Below are positions 1 to 6,416 of a DNA stretch of 12,468 bases, piece by piece. Under the pieces are notes generated by a model, which did no database searches, was not told the origin of the DNA, and was given only the letters and a program-made list of their open reading frames with translations. Position 1 is the first letter of the stretch; the number at the start of each line of letters is the position of its first letter. The stretch is from Methanobacteriota archaeon. GTDB taxonomy: Archaea > Thermoplasmatota > Poseidoniia > Poseidoniales > Poseidoniaceae. Location of the stretch: the NCBI GenBank assembly GCA_002728035.1, contig PBUZ01000073.1, positions 3,653 to 16,120 of the forward strand. Reading direction: 5' to 3'. The position numbers and the translations under genes were made by a program.

Positions 1-278
1 TTTGAGTGGGTGTGAAGGGAACGCATGGTGCAACCCAGGTCGTTCAAACCGACATCGTCGGGAATCTCGATGTTTTCGCCGAGTACCGAGATTTTAACGA
101 TGGGGTGGTAATGGTCGACAATGCCTGAACCGTGGCCACCGATGCACAGATCGGCAATCGGATGCCGTTCGTCTGCGGTGTTGTAAAGGGGTTCACCATC
201 GCTCTCACCCAAGAGAAAACCCAAAGCGCCCAAAGCAGAAAGGGTTACGACCAGCCAAAAGATGGACTCTTTGTTCAC
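1..278 (-). CDS. Membrane-anchored extracytoplasmic His-rich protein, 3' part beyond window
   Basis: The frame is open from a GTG at 278 to the left edge (92 codons plus two bases), so the C-terminus is missing. Residues 6-24 form a hydrophobic stretch (start IFWLVV, end GFLLG) like a signal anchor, so the rest should lie outside the membrane. The exported part has C45, an HGSG at 49-52, HYHP at 56-59 followed by a beta-rich stretch with IEIPDDVG, and C83 before MRSLHTH at 85-91. A HxHP ... IPxxxG ... LHTH pattern resembles, from memory, uncharacterised archaeal exported domains found beside thioredoxin-like proteins; the His residues could bind metal. It starts 5 nt after the VKOR stop, with AGAGGA about 9 nt upstream, so it is the last visible gene of the epimerase-thioredoxin-VKOR operon. 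An in-frame TTG at 287 is an alternative start. Coding status is fairly sure; function is unknown. Confidence 0.72.
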   Translation of the reverse strand, partial: MNKESIFWLVVTLSALGALGFLLGESDGEPLYNTADERHPIADLCIGGHGSGIVDHYHPIVKISVLGENIEIPDDVGLNDLGCTMRSLHTHS

Positions 279-283
279 ACAAA

Positions 284-916
284 TCAATCCTCTTGCTTGT
301 TCTTCCAAAACGGTGAGTTCTCAGTGAGTTCGTCGTTCCAACGACCCTCATCGTGCATTTTTCCTGCTTTCCAAAATCCGGCAAGACAAACCACGTTGGC
401 AATGTGGGCCATGGTACAAAATTGACAAATCTTGCCCATCTGTACTTCGTACGACACGAGCAAGGCGATGACCAGCATGCCGCCTCCTGTCATGTATTTT
501 CCATACTTGAGGTAGGATTCCGCCCACAGAGCATCGGGTTCCTTCGAGACGCTGTTGGTGATGAAGAGCAGGGCACCGAATGCAAACATCCCAATCAATC
601 CCCATGAAATTCCGAAGAATGGGTCGGTGTTGTAGGCAGCATTGCCCAACACATCGTCACAGGAAAAAACCGTTGCACTTGAACAAACGTTCCCTCCCTC
701 GCTGATTTTGTTGGTGATCCACAGCGTATGGACGGACACGACAAAACCTGTCAGCGCGACGAGGTTGAGGCCAAGCATGTGACGGCGTCGCTCATGGGCA
801 AGTCTCGGTTGGCGTTCGACCAACGAAGACACCAGAGATTGACTCATTGGTGAGATCAGCACGAGACCAAGCAGAAGGGGAACAGCATAGCCGATGAGAA
901 CGAGATTTTGATCCAT
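284..916 (-). CDS. VKOR-like membrane disulfide oxidoreductase
   Basis: 210-residue integral membrane protein of the vitamin K epoxide reductase family. In prokaryotes these proteins pass electrons from a thioredoxin-like partner to quinone and so drive disulfide formation in exported proteins. It shows the family hallmarks: a loop cysteine pair C78 and C86 (in VCSS...FSCDDVLGN) and an active-site CxxC at C164/C167 (ICQFCT) at the start of a membrane helix. About four to five hydrophobic segments are visible, near 5-22, 48-68, 101-121, 143-158 and 168-183. The spacing between loop cysteines and the order of motifs match bacterial and archaeal VKORs. The start is ATG at 916, whose A is the last base of the upstream TGA; a GTG three bases earlier (919) is also possible and would give a 4-base GTGA overlap. 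It follows the thioredoxin-like gene, its likely redox partner. Family call is strong; the electron acceptor is inferred. Confidence 0.88.
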   Translation of the reverse strand: MDQNLVLIGYAVPLLLGLVLISPMSQSLVSSLVERQPRLAHERRRHMLGLNLVALTGFVVSVHTLWITNKISEGGNVCSSATVFSCDDVLGNAAYNTDPFFGISWGLIGMFAFGALLFITNSVSKEPDALWAESYLKYGKYMTGGGMLVIALLVSYEVQMGKICQFCTMAHIANVVCLAGFWKAGKMHDEGRWNDELTENSPFWKNKQED

Positions 917-1608
917 CACACCAACCCCTGTTCATTCATGATTCTGAAGATGCCATCAGCAACCTTCTCTTGTTGGGAATCCGCAGAAGTCCAAGCCACG
1001 ATGCCGTCGGGCTGAATCAAAAAGTAAGCAGGCGTTCCCGGAACCTTCCACGACTGCATGTTGTCTTGGTCAAGGTCATCGATGTAGATGAAGTTGTGAG
1101 CTGGACCCATTCGCCCTTGGTCACCGCACGATGTCCCTGCACATTCTTCGCCAGACGTACGATCTCGGAACGCCTTGATCTCATCTCGGCTGGATTCGTG
1201 CCCTTGGATGTCCAGTTCCGTTGCACTTGCAATGAAATTGACAACCGGGCCTCGCCACGAGTTTTCGCTTTGAGGGCCAACTTTCATGAAATAATTTGCA
1301 TTCTGCCCCATTTCCTCTGCCGAGTTCACACAAAACGGGCAATCTGTATCCATGAATTCGATCAAGAGCCATTCTGCCGAAGCGTCTTCTGAAGTCCAAT
1401 TGTTCGTGATGTAGTCACTCATGTCAAACGAGGTCCATCCACTGCCGTTGTAGGCCATGCCCTCGAGAGGTGGAGCGCGCTCACCCACTTTCGTGCCCGA
1501 GGCGATGGGATCGGTGGTAAAGGCGAGGAACATGATGGATACAAAGAACAGGGCGGCAATTTTGATGGCGGTATCTGTGCGAACATCGGCTTCTATGTTG
1601 TGTTTCAT
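916..1608 (-). CDS. Membrane-anchored thioredoxin/DsbA-like thiol-disulfide oxidoreductase
   Basis: 230 residues. The N-terminus (about 14-31, IKIAALFF to FLAF) is a hydrophobic anchor or signal, which places the catalytic domain outside the membrane. A thioredoxin-like core follows: a beta strand WLLIEFMD, the active site C90-P-F-C93, and the cis-proline loop KVPGTPAYFLI (P193) before a beta strand and GxxxW. The CPFC dipeptide and the inserted helical region between active site and cis-Pro suit a DsbA/TlpA-type protein rather than a plain thioredoxin. An extra pair, C156 and C161, lies in the insertion. ATG at 1608 overlaps the epimerase stop as ATGA; GGAGGA at 1620-1615 is a good ribosome site inside the upstream gene. 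The next gene is VKOR, so oxidation by VKOR is the simplest role. Substrates are unknown. Confidence 0.85.
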   Translation of the reverse strand: MKHNIEADVRTDTAIKIAALFFVSIMFLAFTTDPIASGTKVGERAPPLEGMAYNGSGWTSFDMSDYITNNWTSEDASAEWLLIEFMDTDCPFCVNSAEEMGQNANYFMKVGPQSENSWRGPVVNFIASATELDIQGHESSRDEIKAFRDRTSGEECAGTSCGDQGRMGPAHNFIYIDDLDQDNMQSWKVPGTPAYFLIQPDGIVAWTSADSQQEKVADGIFRIMNEQGLV

Positions 1609-2564
1609 GTTGTTTCCTCCAGTCCAATCTCTTCAAGCAAAACGCTGGCGGTATGGCGTATGGCCTCCTCGCTGTTCATGCTGACATCAAATCCACTTTC
1701 TAACATTTTTTCAATCGCAAGGCGAGCTCGCGGTATGTCGCCAGCCCATCCACGGTCTCCACCCGTGTATTCGATCTTGGCATCGTGACAGCCCGTGACT
1801 TCAACCACGATTTCGGCGATTCGGCGAACGGAAGCCGTGTCATGACTTCCCAAATTGTAAAGGTTCAACGGTTCGTTGGTCGACGCCATCACGTGCAATA
1901 TGGCATCAACGCAGTCACCAACTTCCATGTAGGATTTCTCCTGAAGGCCGTTTCCGAGAACTTCCAACCTCGTTGGGTCGTTCTTGAGTTTGTGAATGAA
2001 ATCAAAGATGACGCCGTGGGTTCCTCTTGCACCGATGATGTTTGCAAAACGGAAAATCCAGGCTTGGAGGCCAAAGGTGCCGACCCAACTGCTGATCAAG
2101 CCCTCACCTGCTTGCTTGCTGGCACCGTAGAGCGAAATTGGCATGCAAGGGCCGTGATTCTCGGGGGTAGGCAGCGGGGCATCTTCCCCGTAAACAACAG
2201 AACTTGATGCGAAAGCGATCTGCTTGACACCAGCGATCCGCATCGCCTCCAGAATGTTGTAGGTGGCCACCGTTCCTTGATTCAAGTCCGTGTTCGTGAT
2301 TCGAGTTCCCAATCGAATATCCGGGTTGGCTGCGAGATGAAAGACACAGTCAATGTTGAGCGACATCGCTGCAGCAACATCCTCTGGATTGCAGATATCG
2401 CCCTTGACGACCGTGAGCAGACCGCTTGGTTCATGATGGGAGAGAAAAGTAGCATGACCGCTGGAAAAATTATCCAACACCACGACTTCATCGCCCCGTC
2501 CAATCAAACGGTCAATCAAATGAGAGCCAATGAATCCGGCACCCCCTGTCACCAAGGCTCGCAT
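1605..2564 (-). CDS. NAD-dependent sugar-nucleotide epimerase/dehydratase (GalE-like)
   Basis: 319 residues, the usual length for the extended short-chain dehydrogenase family that includes UDP-glucose 4-epimerase. It begins with a Rossmann dinucleotide loop GGAGFIG (residues 7-13), followed by an acidic residue ending strand 2 (LDNFSSG, D31), HLAAN at 77-80, a catalytic Ser region ASSSVVYG (119-126), and the YxxxK pair Y146/K150 (LYGASK). The C-terminal half carries the substrate-binding part (NIIGARG, then a conserved NLGS). The substrate cannot be read from sequence; UDP-glucose/galactose or N-acetyl sugars are all possible, so no symbol is given. The frame stays open upstream to 2654, but the Rossmann fold starts right after the ATG at 2564 and a TATA-like TTATAC lies about 25 nt before it. 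It leads the operon; its stop overlaps the next start (ATGA). Glycan precursor supply is the likely role. Confidence 0.88.
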   Translation of the reverse strand: MRALVTGGAGFIGSHLIDRLIGRGDEVVVLDNFSSGHATFLSHHEPSGLLTVVKGDICNPEDVAAAMSLNIDCVFHLAANPDIRLGTRITNTDLNQGTVATYNILEAMRIAGVKQIAFASSSVVYGEDAPLPTPENHGPCMPISLYGASKQAGEGLISSWVGTFGLQAWIFRFANIIGARGTHGVIFDFIHKLKNDPTRLEVLGNGLQEKSYMEVGDCVDAILHVMASTNEPLNLYNLGSHDTASVRRIAEIVVEVTGCHDAKIEYTGGDRGWAGDIPRARLAIEKMLESGFDVSMNSEEAIRHTASVLLEEIGLEETT

Positions 2565-2585
2565 GGATGAACCAGCAAAAGCGTC

Positions 2586-2591
2586 CGTATA
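2586..2591 (-). promoter_or_regulatory. Candidate TATA element for the epimerase operon
   Basis: Read on the minus strand this is CCTTATACGG, centred about 25 nt before the ATG at 2564. That spacing would place the transcription start at or next to the start codon, i.e. a leaderless mRNA as is common in euryarchaea. No good BRE is visible and the match is short, so this is tentative. Confidence 0.35.
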
Positions 2592-2678
2592 AGGCAAATG
2601 GTTCTGTGCCGAGAACTGCGCCAAGGGATTGATAACGATTAACGCAATCCACACTGTTCCTGAGGAACCGGCCTTGGG

Positions 2679-2686
2679 GGAGGTGA
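2679..2686 (+). promoter_or_regulatory. Strong Shine-Dalgarno site for the 82-aa gene
   Basis: GGAGGTGA lies 4 nt before ATG 2691. It is a near-perfect complement to the 3' end of 16S rRNA and is the main evidence that this small frame is translated. A leadered transcript must therefore start upstream; the AT-rich stretch near 2629-2645 is the most plausible promoter area, but no clear TATA box is seen. Confidence 0.75.
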
Positions 2687-2690
2687 AACA

Positions 2691-2939
2691 ATGACGAAAT
2701 CAAAGACGAACGACGAGCCAGAAGTCCAAGACAACAACATCCTCGTGGGTTATGTCCGACGAAGCAATGCAGGTGGTGCACTCAAACTCTCCATCAACAC
2801 GGCTGCTTTCGCTGACTGCAGCACGTACATGACCAGCGATGGACAAGCGTATGTCCCGCTCGTGATCTCCATGGGGGCGCTGACCAAAGTGCTCGCTGGT
2901 GAACGTGCCGTAACAACCGTGACCCAACTCCACGATTGA
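2691..2939 (+). CDS. Hypothetical protein, 82 aa
   Basis: Unrecognised small protein. The first 15 residues are charged and probably disordered (MTKSKTNDEPEVQDNN). The rest is a compact domain with alternating beta-type segments (NILVGYVRR, ALKLSIN), a middle TYMTSDGQAYVPLVIS, and a helix (MGALTKVLAGER) followed by a last strand (AVTTVTQLHD). No membrane segment, no metal motif; a single Cys (C43). The translation-like composition and the excellent GGAGGTGA site argue for a real gene. It is divergent from the epimerase operon. Its TGA overlaps by one base an ATG that opens a further 26-codon frame. No function can be assigned; the compact fold might bind nucleic acid or act as a small regulator, but that is a guess. 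Confidence 0.75.
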   Translation: MTKSKTNDEPEVQDNNILVGYVRRSNAGGALKLSINTAAFADCSTYMTSDGQAYVPLVISMGALTKVLAGERAVTTVTQLHD

Positions 2940-3019
2940 TGCACGCATCAGCCGTAGAGGCCCTTCTCCTCGAGAAGTACACCGCCTCATCAATGACCAA
3001 GGTTGTTGGTGAGGCCTAA
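2939..3019 (+). CDS. Possible translationally coupled 26-aa small ORF
   Basis: ATG at 2939 shares its A with the TGA of the 82-aa gene (TGATG), and the frame runs 26 codons to TAA. The product starts MHASAVEALLLEKY and ends MTKVVGEA; residues 4-14 could form an amphipathic helix. The stop-start overlap is the same type used by real gene pairs in this window, and the TATA box of the next gene begins only after it. It has no ribosome site of its own and is very short, and it alone uses TAA. It could be a coupled microprotein, an extension reached by a -1 shift, or chance. Confidence 0.3.
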   Translation: MHASAVEALLLEKYTASSMTKVVGEA

Positions 3020-3051
3020 ACCAAAAATTCACGCATTCACCCTTAAACACG

Positions 3052-3059
3052 CATATATA
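3052..3059 (+). promoter_or_regulatory. TATA box of the glycosyltransferase gene
   Basis: CATATATA within GCATATATAG is the best TATA-like element in the window. It is 22-29 nt before the GTG at 3081, the distance expected between a TATA box and the transcription start in archaea. No Shine-Dalgarno precedes that GTG, so the mRNA is probably leaderless. The element thus helps choose the start of the next gene. Confidence 0.6.
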
Positions 3060-3080
3060 GATGGTCACCGACGGGAAACC

Positions 3081-4025
3081 GTGCCACAAGGAGATGAGGC
3101 AACGGCGGCTGCGGCGCCGTACATCGTTGCTGGCATGCCCATGTACAACGAAGAAGAGACCATCGGCTCGGTTGTCATTCGTGCTCTTCGCCATGTCGAT
3201 GAAGTGATTTGCATCGATGACGGCTCCTCGGATGCAAGTGCACGCATCGCCGAAGCATGTGGAGCCACCGTCATTCGTCACCGAGTGAACCGTGGCTACG
3301 GTGGTGCACTGAAAACGCTCTTCCTCCATGCATCTGAAGTCGATGCTGACGCCTTGGTTCTTCTCGATTCTGACGGACAACACGAGACCAATGACATCCC
3401 CGCCATGCTTGAGCCCATCTTGAATGGCGAAGCAGATTTCACCATCGGCTCACGGTTTGTTGAAGGTGGTGGAGGAACCGATATGCCAGCATACCGACGC
3501 TTGGGCATCAAAGTCATCACTGCAGCATCCAACCTTTCCAGCGATTTGGGCATCAAAGACACGCAGTCGGGATTCCGAGCCTTCTCTCGTACAGCCCTTC
3601 AACGGCTACGATTTGACTCAGAGGGCATGGAACTGTCCCTCGAAATGCTGGAAGATGCACACGAAAAGCAACTCCGTGTCCTCGAAGTACCCACCGTCAT
3701 CCGCTACGATGTCCCCAAGGGCTCCAGCTTCACCGCAGTCTCCCATGGGTTCACCGTGATGACCTGGGCCCTCCTCTCGCTCTCACAAAAGAAACCGCTG
3801 TTGGTTCTTGGTATTCCAGGATTTGGCCTGCTTGCAGCCGGTGCCGCCATGGGTATGCGAACTGCACAGGACTTCACCCTCCAAATCGACAGCATCATCG
3901 GTTCGGGCATTTCCGCCGTGTGGATCGGACTCTTGGGTCTCGCCTTGATGGCGACGGGCTTGGTGCTCCAAAGTGCCCAACGCTTCTTGCGATTGTTGCT
4001 GGTTCGAGAATTCGGACTTGACTGA
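3081..4025 (+). CDS. Family 2 glycosyltransferase, dolichol-phosphate sugar synthase-like, two C-terminal membrane helices
   Basis: 314 residues from GTG 3081. A GT-A domain comes first: GMPMYNEEETIGS (18-30) binds nucleotide, ICIDDGSSD (43-51), then the metal-binding LLDSDGQH (DSD 96-98), GSRF at 123-126, and DTQSGFRAF at 160-168, all as in polyprenyl/dolichol-phosphate mannose or glucose synthases. The C-terminus has hydrophobic segments near 239-257 and 271-297, followed by a basic tail, giving an enzyme held at the cytoplasmic membrane face. It probably moves a sugar from a nucleotide donor to a dolichol phosphate for protein N-glycosylation or lipid glycans. The frame is open back to TTG 3003, but those 26 residues contain the TATA box and lack homologous features, so GTG 3081 is preferred. 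The nearby epimerase may supply the sugar nucleotide. Its TGA is 2 nt from the opposing stop. Confidence 0.85.
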   Translation: MPQGDEATAAAAPYIVAGMPMYNEEETIGSVVIRALRHVDEVICIDDGSSDASARIAEACGATVIRHRVNRGYGGALKTLFLHASEVDADALVLLDSDGQHETNDIPAMLEPILNGEADFTIGSRFVEGGGGTDMPAYRRLGIKVITAASNLSSDLGIKDTQSGFRAFSRTALQRLRFDSEGMELSLEMLEDAHEKQLRVLEVPTVIRYDVPKGSSFTAVSHGFTVMTWALLSLSQKKPLLVLGIPGFGLLAAGAAMGMRTAQDFTLQIDSIIGSGISAVWIGLLGLALMATGLVLQSAQRFLRLLLVREFGLD

Positions 4026-4027
4026 GC

Positions 4028-4306
4028 CTAACCCATAACCCTCGCAGCCAAGGCGAGGAGATAGGGGATTGCGAAGATACCGAAGAACACAAACATAGCG
4101 ATACGCACCGTTTTGAGGTTCTTTTCGTTCTTCTCGTGTTTTTCAGTGCATTCCACTTTTTTGCACAGACGTGGCTCCGATGCCACGGGAATGGGTTCGT
4201 GACAAATCCGACAGTGCTTATGAGCAGGGACTTTCCCTGACATTTGATTCATGAATTGATTCGATTTTTTCGCAACCATGTCTTTCACTTTTCTTGCATC
4301 AACCAT
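4028..4306 (-). CDS. Zinc-ribbon single-pass membrane protein (DUF2116-like)
   Basis: 92 residues. A basic N-terminus (1-30) is followed by a four-cysteine knuckle C32-x2-C35-x12-C48-x4-C53 (HCRICHEPIP ... RLCKKVEC), a charged linker EKHEKNEKN, and one membrane helix at about 66-88 ending at the C-terminus. This layout fits the archaeal DUF2116 zinc-ribbon family, whose function is unknown. The orientation is probably with the ribbon in the cytosol, given the Lys-rich flank. The start at 4306 is supported by GAGGTGA (4317-4311), which overlaps the TGA of the UMP kinase gene, so the two are co-transcribed and translationally linked. It is the only complete gene here ending in TAG. Confidence 0.78.
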   Translation of the reverse strand: MVDARKVKDMVAKKSNQFMNQMSGKVPAHKHCRICHEPIPVASEPRLCKKVECTEKHEKNEKNLKTVRIAMFVFFGIFAIPYLLALAARVMG

Positions 4307-4315
4307 GTGTTCACC

Positions 4316-5023
4316 TCATGCTTTGATGATGGTACCCTCAAACAAGTTGCCTTCAAGTGCGTCATCCAACCGTGCGATGTCCCGCCCATCGAGAACGGCC
4401 AAATCCAAACCCGCCTCAATCGCAACGCCAACCGCCACGGGGTCCACAACGGCGGATGCCCCTGGTTCAAGCGGTGTTCCTACTCCGGTGATAGCGCCCA
4501 ATTCCTCAAGCGTCATTTCGTGAATTGCTTCTGCATCGTCGTGATGCCGGGGGTCTTTTGAGTAGACATGAGCGACGTTGGTTGCAATGATGCAATGACG
4601 GGCATGAACCGCAGCCGCGAGTTTCACCGCCACCGTATCGGTCGTGTGCCCTGGCACCGTCCCGCCCATCACGACGATGTGATGTGCTTCGAGCAAAGCA
4701 CGAGCCTCATCAATCGTATGAGGGATGGTGGAGGCCACATCGCATCCAATCTCCAACAGAAGTTGCTGCAGGATGGTGGCGTTCAATCGTGTGGCAGCGA
4801 TGCCGATTTGATCCAAACGATGCGTATCCGTCACACTTGATGATGCGAGTTCGATGCCCTCACGGGCAGGAAGGCCTCCTCCGACGACAAGGCCAACACG
4901 GCGGCCGTTCCCTTCGAGATGAACCATCAATTGTCGCAGACGGCCCATCCACAATGAGCGTGCCTCGGCCTCCTCAGGACGCAAGAGGCTCCCCCCGAGG
5001 GCGACCACATGGACGGTGCTCAT
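4316..5023 (-). CDS. pyrH: UMP kinase, archaeal type
   Basis: 235 residues, amino-acid-kinase fold; converts UMP to UDP with ATP in pyrimidine nucleotide synthesis. Motifs in order: VVALGGSLL (6-14) phosphate-binding loop, VVGGGLPAR (46-54), LDQIGIAATRLNA (70-82) as in archaeal UMP kinases, VMGGTVPGHTTDTVAVKLA (118-136) for nucleotide binding, TNVAHVYSKDPR (148-159), and a helix beginning MTLEEL (170-175). The usual TNVDGVY is here TNVAHVY, which is unusual but lies in a variable-tolerant loop. The kinase domain starts right at ATG 5023. An in-frame ATG at 5053 would add ten residues including CPRC; upstream reading has no other support. It is divergent from aRF1 and is followed by the zinc-ribbon membrane gene. 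The main alternative within the fold, isopentenyl phosphate kinase, fits less well because it lacks this GHTTD pattern. Confidence 0.87.
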   Translation of the reverse strand: MSTVHVVALGGSLLRPEEAEARSLWMGRLRQLMVHLEGNGRRVGLVVGGGLPAREGIELASSSVTDTHRLDQIGIAATRLNATILQQLLLEIGCDVASTIPHTIDEARALLEAHHIVVMGGTVPGHTTDTVAVKLAAAVHARHCIIATNVAHVYSKDPRHHDDAEAIHEMTLEELGAITGVGTPLEPGASAVVDPVAVGVAIEAGLDLAVLDGRDIARLDDALEGNLFEGTIIKA

Positions 5024-5126
5024 GATTGGGTTGCAGCGCGGGCATGTTTTCATCCTATCCCTGCACCATGGGACAGAGGGCCATTTCCTCGCAGAAGGGA
5101 GGGAGGTTTGAAGTGCCCCGCCACGA

Positions 5127-5140
5127 CCCGAGAAATCGGG
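5127..5140 (+). promoter_or_regulatory. GAAA-capped hairpin just before the aRF1 start
   Basis: CCCGA (5127-5131), loop GAAA (5132-5135), TCGGG (5136-5140): a perfect 5-bp stem with a GNRA tetraloop ending 7 nt before ATG 5148. No Shine-Dalgarno is present in that space; the only purine-rich SD-like tract is at 5095-5106, some 41 nt upstream. If the mRNA carries this leader, the hairpin would sit where the ribosome lands. C5116-C5119 could instead pair with G5138-G5141, giving a competing fold. Confidence 0.4.
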
Positions 5141-5147
5141 GACCAGC

Positions 5148-6407
5148 ATGGCTGACGATGCGAAGCAATCCGCGCGCCGTCTCCGCCTTAAACTGGCCTT
5201 GGAAGATTTGCGTGAGATGAAAGGCTTCGGTACAGAATTGGTGACCCTCATCATTCCACCCGACCGTCAAATTTCGGATGCTCGTTCAATGCTGCAAAAC
5301 GAACACGGTCAAGCGGCCAACATCAAGTCGAAAGGTACCCGGAAGAATGTACAAGGAGCCATTGAGTCCGCTATTTCCACGCTTTCTCGCTTCAAGACGC
5401 CAGGCGAGCACGGCTTGGCCATTTTCGTTGGCTCCATCATCATTGGAAACAACAAGAGCCGGATGGTGAACATCGTCGTTGATGACCCGCCCCAACCGCT
5501 CATCTCCTTTCGCTATCGATGCGACTCAAGGTTCGAACTGACGCAACTCGAAGAGATGCTCATCGACAAAAAATCCTACGCACTGTTTGTGATCGACCGT
5601 TCCGAGGCGGCCTACGGAATTGCGACTGGAAAACGCATCCATGTTCAAGAGCATCTGGTGTCCAACATCATGGGGAAGCACCGCCAAGGTGGTCAATCTG
5701 CGCAACGTTTTGAGCGACTGATCGAGGAGGCTGCTCACAACTTCTTCAAGCGAGCCACCGAGCATGCCTGTTCCTATTGGCTCCCGAATCTTGAGAACAT
5801 CCAAGCGGTCGTCATCGGTGGACCTGGTGCCACCAAAGATTATGTCGTGAAAAACGAATACTTTCATCACGAGATTGCAAAGAAAATCGCGAAAACGACC
5901 TTCGACGTAGGCTACTCAAATGAATCCGGTGTTCGAGAACTCGTCGAGAATGCGGGTCAGTTGATGGACCAAATTGAATTGGATGCTGAGCGGCAAATCA
6001 TGAACCGCTTCCTTGAGGAATTGATCCGAACGCATCCAAAAGCGACCTACGGGAATGCGATGATCAACCAAGCGTTGGCGCAGGGAGCTGTCGATACATT
6101 GCTTATTTCGGAAGGCCTCCGTGGAAACATGGTGACGTTGGCCTGCAAAAAATGTGGCCATGGCGACGATGAATCTTGGGAAGTGCGTTTGAGCAACCAA
6201 GACGAAATCCCGAATTGTCCAGCCTGCGATGCTGGAGGGGAAGCCATCAAAGAATTGTCAAGCCATTCCATCATCGACTCCTTGTCCAAAATGGCTCAGG
6301 AAAGCAACTCAGAAGTTGTCTATATATCGGTGGATACCGAGGAAGGTTCACAGTTGATGTTGGGCTTTGGGGGCTTGGCGGCCATCCTTCGTTACCCCAT
6401 GATGTGA
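5148..6407 (+). CDS. prf1: Peptide chain release factor aRF1
   Basis: 419 residues, the normal length for archaeal/eukaryal class I release factor (aRF1/eRF1), which reads all three stop codons in the ribosomal A site and triggers peptide release. Domain 1 has the stop-recognition NIKS at 58-61 (AANIKSKG) and YxCxxxF as YRCDSRF at 123-129. Domain 2 carries the catalytic GGQ at 181-183 (GKHRQGGQSAQRF). Domain 3 has an inserted zinc ribbon with C333, C336, C357 and C360 and ends ILRYPMM. All key residues are intact. ATG 5148 is the only usable start: an in-frame TGA lies at 5109 with no other NTG between. It forms an operon with argS, whose ribosome site overlaps the TGA here. The leader has a hairpin described separately. 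Confidence 0.97.
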   Translation: MADDAKQSARRLRLKLALEDLREMKGFGTELVTLIIPPDRQISDARSMLQNEHGQAANIKSKGTRKNVQGAIESAISTLSRFKTPGEHGLAIFVGSIIIGNNKSRMVNIVVDDPPQPLISFRYRCDSRFELTQLEEMLIDKKSYALFVIDRSEAAYGIATGKRIHVQEHLVSNIMGKHRQGGQSAQRFERLIEEAAHNFFKRATEHACSYWLPNLENIQAVVIGGPGATKDYVVKNEYFHHEIAKKIAKTTFDVGYSNESGVRELVENAGQLMDQIELDAERQIMNRFLEELIRTHPKATYGNAMINQALAQGAVDTLLISEGLRGNMVTLACKKCGHGDDESWEVRLSNQDEIPNCPACDAGGEAIKELSSHSIIDSLSKMAQESNSEVVYISVDTEEGSQLMLGFGGLAAILRYPMM

Positions 6408-6416
6408 GGTGAAAAG

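Noticed and set aside
2565-2654. Longer N-terminus for the epimerase (start 2654)
   Set aside because: The Rossmann loop requires only the ATG at 2564, and the extra segment contains the candidate TATA element and has no family counterpart.
2700-3383. 227-codon minus-strand open frame
   Set aside because: It covers the 82-aa gene, the TATA box and the start of the glycosyltransferase on the other strand; composition is rich in Cys, Arg and His as expected of an antisense shadow.
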